Of a stretch of DNA of 57,982 nucleotides, positions 52,314-57,982 are shown piece by piece. This DNA is from Tissierellia bacterium (GTDB taxonomy: Bacteria > Bacillota > Clostridia > Peptostreptococcales > Acidaminobacteraceae). The stretch lies in NCBI GenBank assembly GCA_012727635.1, contig JAAYGQ010000066.1, positions 1 to 57,982 of the forward strand, read 5' to 3'. The translations under genes were made by a program, and so were the position numbers. The first letter of the stretch is position 1. The number at the start of each line of letters is the position of its first letter. Below the pieces are notes generated by a model, which saw only the letters and a list, made by a program, of their open reading frames with translations, was not told the origin of the DNA and searched no databases.

Positions 52314-52355
52314 AAAAAATAACTTCCCTATTACTTCTGATACCCAGGGAAGTTA
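52314..52355 (-). terminator. Terminator at the end of the fructosamine operon
   Basis: TAACTTCCCT (52320-52329) pairs perfectly with AGGGAAGTTA (52346-52355). On the minus strand six T follow (52319-52314). It lies 11 nt after the ATPase stop. Confidence 0.8.
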
Positions 52356-52365
52356 CTCTTATTTA

Positions 52366-53478
52366 TTACGTTATTGCCTTCTCTGTTTCTTTGTCAAAAA
52401 GGTGGATTCTGTTCCAGTGAACCCTTAATTCGACTTGATCATCGGCTCTTTTCTTGGTTTTCGGATCGACCTTTGCTACTATTTTCTCATCGAGCATGGC
52501 CAAGTACAAATAGGTTTCTGAACCCATCAGCTCAGCCACTTCAACTACCGAGGTGAGGGTAGAATAATTGTCTAACAAGGGATCCACTTCGGTCTCATGA
52601 AGGTTTTCAGGTCGAATACCAATTAGAATATCTTTTCCTAAATACCCCGCCTTGGTTAATCGCTCTTCCTTTTCACTACTGAGATTGACGATATTTCCAT
52701 TTAGTAGTTCAACCGCTATTTTCCCACTATTTTCTATTACTCTGCCCTGCAGTATATTCATTTGTGGGCTTCCTATAAAGCTAGCGACAAAAACATTTAC
52801 AGGATTATCGTAGACAAATTGTGGCGAACCCACTTGCTGAATATCTCCATCCTTCATAATAACAATTCTTGTGCCCATGGTCATGGCTTCTGTCTGGTCA
52901 TGGGTGACATAGATAAAGGTTGTGTTCAGCCTTTTATGAAGTTTCGCTATTTCAGTTCTCATCTGCACTCTTAATTTTGCATCTAAATTGGAAAGAGGCT
53001 CGTCCATTAAAAATACCTTGGGATCTCTCACCATGGCCCGGCCTAGAGCCACTCTTTGCCTTTGTCCGCCAGAAAGAGCCTTGGGTTTTCTATCCAATAG
53101 ACTTTCTATCTCCAAAATATCTGCAGCATTTCTTACCCTGCTATCAATTTCTGCCTTGTCCATCTTTCTAAGTTTGAGTCCAAAGGCCATATTTTGATAG
53201 ACCGACATATGGGGATACAAAGCATAGTTTTGAAAAACCATGGCTATGTCTCTATCTTTAGGATGAATATTATTTACCAGTTGATCTCCAATAAATATCT
53301 CTCCTTCAGTAATTTCCTCAAGGCCGGCTATCATTCTAAGAGTGGTGGTTTTACCACAACCCGAAGGGCCTACCAGTACTATAAATTCCTTATCTTCAAT
53401 CTCTAAATTGAAGTCTCTAACCGCCACCACATCGCCAGGATAAACCTTCTTGATATTTCTTAATGATAAATTAGACAT
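52366..53478 (-). CDS. Sugar ABC transporter ATP-binding protein (MsmX/UgpC type)
   Basis: About 370 aa. Walker A GPSGCGKTTTLR, signature LSGGQRQRVALGRAM, Walker B VFLMDEPLSNLDAKL, switch His in YVTHDQTEA, and a C-terminal OB/TOBE domain (ILIGIRPENLHE). It belongs to the MalK/MsmX group that energises sugar importers. In B. subtilis the frl carrier borrows a shared MsmX; here the ATPase is encoded with the carrier. ATG at 53478 with AAGGG about 10 nt upstream. Confidence 0.93.
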   Translation of the reverse strand: MSNLSLRNIKKVYPGDVVAVRDFNLEIEDKEFIVLVGPSGCGKTTTLRMIAGLEEITEGEIFIGDQLVNNIHPKDRDIAMVFQNYALYPHMSVYQNMAFGLKLRKMDKAEIDSRVRNAADILEIESLLDRKPKALSGGQRQRVALGRAMVRDPKVFLMDEPLSNLDAKLRVQMRTEIAKLHKRLNTTFIYVTHDQTEAMTMGTRIVIMKDGDIQQVGSPQFVYDNPVNVFVASFIGSPQMNILQGRVIENSGKIAVELLNGNIVNLSSEKEERLTKAGYLGKDILIGIRPENLHETEVDPLLDNYSTLTSVVEVAELMGSETYLYLAMLDEKIVAKVDPKTKKRADDQVELRVHWNRIHLFDKETEKAIT

Positions 53479-53559
53479 CAATTCACACCCTTCTAGATCA
53501 TCCATCTTGTTAATCTACATTGATTGTAATATCTGCAGAGGTCAATTATTAATGTCTAA

Positions 53560-54567
53560 TTAATAGGAAACCTTTGTCATATATCTTCTTGTAGAAAGAG
53601 GATGATTTCTTACTTGCGCCAAATTCTCAGAATAACGCTCTAAAATAGTGGATATAACAAAGGGTGACATATATCCTCTAATGTCTTCGGCTATTCCTGG
53701 TAGTGGATAATCCTTTGTATCAATGATCTCTGCGTTTTTATTATAAATAGCTGTAAAATCCGTTACTCGGTCCAATAAAGGTCTGGTCAAATCCTCACCT
53801 TTAAAGATCAGCAGTTTCGAATCATCGGTTACAATTTCAAAGGATCCGTGGAAAAACTCTCCTGCATGAACAGGATGGGCCTGAATCCACTGCATCTCCT
53901 CAATTATACAAACCGCATAGGAGTAGGTCTCTCCCCATAAAACGCCGGCTCCAATGGTCATTATAAAGTCAGCATCTTTGAAATCATTGGCAAATTTAAC
54001 GGCTCTGTCTTCTACCAAGTGTTTAATTCCAACCAAGTTTTCTGGTAGTTTTGCAATGGCTTCCATTACTTCTTCATACTTTTCAAAATTGTCTACTTGC
54101 TTCATTAGACTAAAGACAATTTGATAGAGCATAATGAGTTTTGAGTCGGTAACACCGCCCTTGGCCTCATTAGCAAAAATATAATCTACATTTTGTCCCA
54201 GTGGAGAATCGGCCTTACCGGCAAATCCAATGGTAGCTGCTCCCATTTCTCTAGCCATTTTTGCTGCTGCTACGGTTTCTTTGGTAGTTCCAGTATAAGA
54301 AGACAGAATGACTAGGGACTTATCGGAAAAAGTTTTTGGTTTAATAGCCACAAATTCTCCCGCATTGTACTCATAGACCGGAAGCTTGGAATTGGTTTCA
54401 AGTAAATATTTACAAGGGGACATAACAGCTAGGGAACCGCCACATCCAACTAAAAACACATTTTCAACGCCTTTTTCTACAATTTTCTCTACTGCTTCTT
54501 CAATATTTTTTCTTTCGTTTACGCCTTTTTCCAGTACTTCTTTGTATTCGGTAAAATCTTTAACCAT
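53560..54567 (-). CDS. frlB: Fructosamine-6-phosphate deglycase (FrlB-like SIS protein)
   Basis: 335 aa with two SIS domains (FLVGCGGSLAVMSPCKYL about residues 38-55, and IMTIGAGVLWGETYS about 200-215). WIQAHPVHAGEFFHGSFEIV holds the catalytic Glu-His region, and the C-terminus RNHPLSTRRYMTKVSY is the FrlB/GlmS-type tail. There is no glutaminase domain, so it is not GlmS. It would split fructoselysine 6-phosphate (or another fructosamine phosphate) into glucose 6-phosphate and an amino acid. The neighbouring kinase and sugar ABC carrier complete the frl pathway. ATG with GGAGG 7 nt upstream. Confidence 0.85.
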   Translation of the reverse strand: MVKDFTEYKEVLEKGVNERKNIEEAVEKIVEKGVENVFLVGCGGSLAVMSPCKYLLETNSKLPVYEYNAGEFVAIKPKTFSDKSLVILSSYTGTTKETVAAAKMAREMGAATIGFAGKADSPLGQNVDYIFANEAKGGVTDSKLIMLYQIVFSLMKQVDNFEKYEEVMEAIAKLPENLVGIKHLVEDRAVKFANDFKDADFIMTIGAGVLWGETYSYAVCIIEEMQWIQAHPVHAGEFFHGSFEIVTDDSKLLIFKGEDLTRPLLDRVTDFTAIYNKNAEIIDTKDYPLPGIAEDIRGYMSPFVISTILERYSENLAQVRNHPLSTRRYMTKVSY

Positions 54568-54593
54568 AATATATCCTCCTCAAGATATCTTTC

Positions 54594-55430
54594 TTAACCT
54601 TTTACTCCACCGGAGGTAATTCCTCGGATGAATTGTTTTTGGAATATGATAAATAAAATTATCATGGGTAACGCGGAAATCGTAAGTCCCGCTAGTAATA
54701 TAGTCCAGTCGGTACTCAGTGTGCTTCGCAGGTTCATCAGTCCCACAGGAATCGTACGCAGTTTGCTGTCTTCAATAAATACTAAGGCAAACATAAACTC
54801 ATTCCATACCGATATTGCCGATAGCAGCGACGCCGCCGCCAGTATTGGTTTACTCATAGGAAGGATAATATACCAGAAAACCTTCCAACTGGTACAGCCA
54901 TCGATATAAGCAGAATCCTCTATTTCTCTAGGTAGAGTAACCATATAGGACCTAATGAGAAAAGTGGTAAAGGGAATCTGAAAAGCTGTATAGGGTATTA
55001 TCAGAGCCCAGTAGGTATTGTATATCTTTAGCTTTTGCAAAAGTTTATATAAAGAAATCAAACTCACCTGGGGTGATAACATTAAGCCGCCAATAATTAA
55101 TAGCAAAAATATCTTTTGGCCTTTAAACTCAAATCTACTTAAAGCAAAGGCACAGCAGGAGCTGAAAATTATTGTAAGGGTTATGGATACCGTCGTAACA
55201 AGAATGCTATTTAAGAAATATCTTCCAATTCCTATATCCCAAGCCTGTTTATAATTTCCCCAAATAAATTTCTCTGGCAGTGCCCAGGTGTTTAAAAATA
55301 ATTCTTTGTTGGTTTTAAACCCGCTGATAAGCATCCACAGAATAGGATAAATTATCATGATAGCAAATATTGTAAGCATTAGGAAAGTTATTAGGAATAA
55401 TATTTGACTACCCAAACTTCGGTCTTTCAT
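54594..55430 (-). CDS. Sugar ABC transporter permease (MalG type)
   Basis: 278 aa, six helices. The EAA loop is LPREIEDSAYIDGCTSWKVFWYIILPMSKPIL, and the protein ends near FIIFQKQFIRGITSGGVKG, the standard MalG C-terminus. Corresponds to FrlM/FrlN of the Amadori-product importer. 26 nt before frlB in transcription order. Confidence 0.9.
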   Translation of the reverse strand: MKDRSLGSQILFLITFLMLTIFAIMIIYPILWMLISGFKTNKELFLNTWALPEKFIWGNYKQAWDIGIGRYFLNSILVTTVSITLTIIFSSCCAFALSRFEFKGQKIFLLLIIGGLMLSPQVSLISLYKLLQKLKIYNTYWALIIPYTAFQIPFTTFLIRSYMVTLPREIEDSAYIDGCTSWKVFWYIILPMSKPILAAASLLSAISVWNEFMFALVFIEDSKLRTIPVGLMNLRSTLSTDWTILLAGLTISALPMIILFIIFQKQFIRGITSGGVKG

Positions 55431-55440
55431 ACTATCCCTC

Positions 55441-56325
55441 CTATTCTTCTTTATTTGCTTTCGAGGCTTTTAATTGGATTAGTGTGGTAACAAAGGTTAT
55501 TGCAAATATAATCGTTGCAATGGTGGCAGCGTAGCCCATCTCGTCATTTCTAAATCCCGATCTATAGAGGTAGGATGCCAGAACTTCCGTAGAACGTCCC
55601 GGACCTCCTGCCGTCATTACATAGACCTCATCAAAGACCTTGAATCCGCCGATCATTGTGATAATCATCGAAACTACGATGGTGTCGGCGACCTGGGGTA
55701 CTGTAATGTAAAAGAATTTAGAAAATGCATTGGCACCATCGAGCATAGCCGATTCATATAGCTCTTCGGGAATTTTCTGAATGGCTATAAGAAACAAAAT
55801 CATAATGTATCCGGTGTATTGCCACTGGGATGTGGCTATTACTGATAACATAGCTGTTTTACTATCACCTAACCAAGCTCTCGTTAAATTTTCCAAGCCA
55901 ATGGCCTTTAAAGCGGCATTTAGCAAGCCAATGTTGGGATTGTATATCAATTGCCATAGTAGTCCTACCACAGTAATAGAGATGACTGCCGGTAGAAAAA
56001 AGGTAGTTCTAAAAAATGTCTGATATTTTCTAAAGGCCTTTTCTTCTAATATTGCAGCTAACACCAATCCCAAACCCACTTGCACTATGATTGATATAAA
56101 GGCATACAAAGCGTTGTTCTTAAGAGCAATATAAAATACTGGATCTTTAAACAGTCTACGATAATAGTCTAAACCTACGAAAACTCTATCGGGAGAAAAA
56201 CTATTCCAACGAAATAAACTGTAAAAGAAATTCTGTATTATAGGGTAGTAAATAAATAAAACAACAAATATTACCGCGGGTAACATAAAAAATACAGCTA
56301 TTTTTTTGTTGCGGTACATATTCAC
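55441..56325 (-). CDS. Sugar ABC transporter permease (MalF type)
   Basis: About 294 aa, six helices. EAA loop IPEELYESAMLDGANAFSKFFYITVPQVADTI; FDEVYVMTAGGPGRSTEVLASYLYRSGF follows, typical of MalF-like sugar permeases. The longest frame opens with GTG at 56343. GTG 56325 (8 nt after GGGAG) or ATG 56319 are better starts; the choice is uncertain. 10 nt before the MalG-type gene. Confidence 0.88.
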   Translation of the reverse strand: MNMYRNKKIAVFFMLPAVIFVVLFIYYPIIQNFFYSLFRWNSFSPDRVFVGLDYYRRLFKDPVFYIALKNNALYAFISIIVQVGLGLVLAAILEEKAFRKYQTFFRTTFFLPAVISITVVGLLWQLIYNPNIGLLNAALKAIGLENLTRAWLGDSKTAMLSVIATSQWQYTGYIMILFLIAIQKIPEELYESAMLDGANAFSKFFYITVPQVADTIVVSMIITMIGGFKVFDEVYVMTAGGPGRSTEVLASYLYRSGFRNDEMGYAATIATIIFAITFVTTLIQLKASKANKEE

Positions 56326-56371
56326 CCTATCATCTCCCTTCACAAAAACGCGAGAAGTAAGTTTACATCAA

Positions 56372-57673
56372 TTATTCGGCTTCTTTTTGCACTTCCAAAG
56401 CCATATCCTGCACTTCTTTCATTATTTGTTCAGGGGTTTTGGTTCCATTTAAAAGCTCTTGTAAATTGGGTAAATATACATCGGAAATTTTAATATGAAT
56501 ATCGGTATCAAGCCACAGTGCCATACCCTCTGCTTGAGCAATGGCATTCATGCCTTCTACTAAATATTCGCTACTGTTGTCTAAACTTACGGCTCCAATG
56601 ATTGGACTGGGCCAACCGGTTACTTCCACTAACTCCAGAGAGTTTTCCATATTGGTTAAGAATTCTAGGAATTTTATTGCTTCTTCAGGATGCTTTGTTT
56701 TTCCTGAGATCATAAAGCCATCGGGGGCGCCGGTTAGATAATTCTTGTTTCCTTTGCCTTCGGTAATTTCCGGCATAGCGAAGAAATCCCATTTTCCCGG
56801 TAGTCCTTCTTCCATTTCTGAGAATTCTTCTAACTCAACATATACCATGGCCACTTGTTCTCCGTAGAACATCTCGCTGGCCATATTGTGCTCTGTTGAG
56901 TTAACGCCACTATTGAAGTAGCCCTTATCATTTAGTTCCTTGAAATATTCCAGGGCCTTTACATAACCAGGATCGGTAAATTCGCCGGTTTTTGGATTGT
57001 AATCTTTCATTCGTACTTCTTGCGGTACGAATTTTTGATTGAGTCCCGTTAAATAATGGCTTCCTGCCCAGGGGAAGATATTACCAAAGCCTATGGGAGT
57101 GATACCATTGGATTTTAGTGTTTCTAATACAACTAGGAACTCATCCCAAGTCTTTGGTTTTTCCAGATTGTATTTTTCGAACATTTCCGTATTGTAAACG
57201 AAAAATTTTCCATTAATACGAAGAGGAATACCATAGTTTTTACCTTCATAGGTAAAAGGCTCCAGTCCTGCTTCCATAATGCTGTTTTTCCACTGGGGAT
57301 TTTTATTTAGTGCATCGGTTAAATCCAAAGAGTTACCGGATTTTACAAACTTCGTGGCAAATTCTCCACTCCATGTAAAGAAGATATCCGGTTGCGTGTC
57401 GGTTCCCATCAGAATGCGCAGTTTGTCTTTGATTGGCTCGTCGCCGACAGCTTCAACTTTAATCTTTATGTTTTCGTTTTCTGCTTCAAATTTCTTGATC
57501 ATATCATCAAAATATACACTGTATTCCGGTTGAGGCCATTTATGTAGGAATTTTAATTCTACTACACCATCACCACTACCGGAGGCTTTATCATCGGAAC
57601 CGCAAGCTGTAAAAAGTATCAGTGTGAGAGCCAAAAGAATCATCAGTACTACAGATTTCTTTATCTTATTCAT
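56372..57673 (-). CDS. Sugar ABC transporter substrate-binding lipoprotein
   Basis: 433 aa. Lipobox LILFTAC-G, then the family 1 solute-binding fold: VVELKFLHKWPQPEYSVYFDDMIKKFEAENENIKIKVEA, GIPLRINGKFFVYNTEMFEKYNLEKPKTWDEFLVVL. By position it corresponds to FrlO, which binds fructosamino acids. ATG with AAGGAG about 11 nt upstream. 30 nt after the kinase gene. Confidence 0.9.
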   Translation of the reverse strand: MNKIKKSVVLMILLALTLILFTACGSDDKASGSGDGVVELKFLHKWPQPEYSVYFDDMIKKFEAENENIKIKVEAVGDEPIKDKLRILMGTDTQPDIFFTWSGEFATKFVKSGNSLDLTDALNKNPQWKNSIMEAGLEPFTYEGKNYGIPLRINGKFFVYNTEMFEKYNLEKPKTWDEFLVVLETLKSNGITPIGFGNIFPWAGSHYLTGLNQKFVPQEVRMKDYNPKTGEFTDPGYVKALEYFKELNDKGYFNSGVNSTEHNMASEMFYGEQVAMVYVELEEFSEMEEGLPGKWDFFAMPEITEGKGNKNYLTGAPDGFMISGKTKHPEEAIKFLEFLTNMENSLELVEVTGWPSPIIGAVSLDNSSEYLVEGMNAIAQAEGMALWLDTDIHIKISDVYLPNLQELLNGTKTPEQIMKEVQDMALEVQKEAE

Positions 57674-57702
57674 TACATTTACACTCCTTTTTAATATTAT
57701 CT

Positions 57703-57982
57703 CTAGAAATCAATGCCGTGGCCCAGTGCTCCATAATAGCCACAGACCCTGGCTGCTGCCCTGGCGGAATTTAGTAAAAGATCTTCGATCTTTTCTTTTT
57801 CTAATACTCCTACCAAAAGCCGTGAAATGAACCCGTCTCCAGCGCCTAATGTATCAACCACCTCCGTTTCAACAATCGATTGCTCATAATATTTACCCTG
57901 ATAGTACAGGAACGCTCCTTTGTCCCCCTTTGTTACTAGGACAAGTTCAGGCCCCAGGGAAGAAATATATTCTTGAAATTCC
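57703..57982 (-). CDS. frlD: PfkB-family kinase, C-terminal part (probable fructosamine kinase FrlD)
   Basis: Only the last 93 codons lie in the window; the start is beyond the right edge. ELVLVTKGDKGAFLYYQGKYYEQ precedes the PfkB active-site motif VDTLGAGDGFISRLLVG, with the catalytic Asp in GAGD, and the protein ends GYYGALGHGIDF. Given the FrlB-like deglycase and sugar carrier, it is probably the kinase that phosphorylates the imported fructosamine at C6. First visible gene of the operon. Confidence 0.8.
   Translation of the reverse strand, partial: EFQEYISSLGPELVLVTKGDKGAFLYYQGKYYEQSIVETEVVDTLGAGDGFISRLLVGVLEKEKIEDLLLNSARAAARVCGYYGALGHGIDF

Noticed and set aside
53560-54567. SIS protein as glucosamine-6-phosphate synthase (GlmS)
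   Set aside because: It lacks the N-terminal glutaminase domain and sits in a sugar import operon with a PfkB kinase.
1-57982. CRISPR arrays, insertion sequences, prophage or tRNA/rRNA genes
   Set aside because: No regularly spaced direct repeats, transposase or integrase motifs, phage structural genes, or cloverleaf/rRNA sequence were seen by reading; a covariance-model scan was not possible.

Overview
The window looks like chromosome from an anaerobic, amino-acid-fermenting low-GC Firmicute (Clostridia-like). The signs are AGGAGG-type ribosome sites, frequent TTG/GTG starts, intrinsic terminators with T tracts, an AddAB nuclease, a tRNA-Trp T-box, a PPi-type phosphofructokinase, leucine dehydrogenase, arginase, several amidohydrolases and exporters, and TRAP carriers. 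I cannot name the species. No rRNA, tRNA, CRISPR array, prophage or insertion sequence was seen. Most genes lie on the minus strand.

Region 1 (1-27,060) is dense, mostly housekeeping DNA. It holds addB/addA (addA cut by the window edge), a DUF1461 membrane protein, and a polyamine ABC operon led by an XRE-cupin regulator (potABCD). An LTA-synthase-like enzyme and leucine dehydrogenase are transcribed divergently from clear promoters. Next come PPi-phosphofructokinase, a SEC-C protein, an M20 hydrolase, arginase, a DUF554 protein, YhaM nuclease and a cytoplasmic parvulin. A tryptophan T-box leads trpS, a HerA-like ATPase and a LysE exporter. A DMT transporter, an RsmC-like methyltransferase and a C39-like protein follow. 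The tsaE-tsaB-tsaD t6A operon and a TraX-like protein close the region. A compact cluster of six DnaA-box-like sites sits between tsaD and the C39-like gene.

Region 2 (27,060-33,290) is looser and more A/T-rich. It has an M20 amidohydrolase and a cation/proton antiporter with a fluoride (crcB-type) riboswitch in its leader. A frameshifted remnant of a universal stress protein gene lies directly downstream of the antiporter. 3-methyladenine glycosylase I and a membrane glycerophosphodiesterase follow.

Region 3 (33,290-46,880) is a catabolic island: a divergent LysR regulator and 11 co-directional genes. These encode an HMG-CoA-lyase-like aldolase, a CoA-acylating aldehyde dehydrogenase, a ThDP enzyme, a complete TRAP carrier, a TIM-barrel isomerase, a shikimate-dehydrogenase-like enzyme and a second complete TRAP carrier. 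The enzyme set suggests uptake of a hydroxy acid, oxidation, ThDP-dependent decarboxylation or C-C cleavage, CoA acylation and acyl-CoA cleavage. The substrate is unknown. This is the best candidate for an undescribed pathway.

Region 4 (46,880-57,982) holds an MFS transporter, a Gfo/Idh/MocA oxidoreductase, an unusual small protein resembling part of a secretion ATPase, an M29-like aminopeptidase and a Cof-type phosphatase. It ends with a fructosamine (Amadori product) operon: PfkB kinase (partial), sugar-binding lipoprotein, two permeases, FrlB-like deglycase and its own MsmX-type ATPase.
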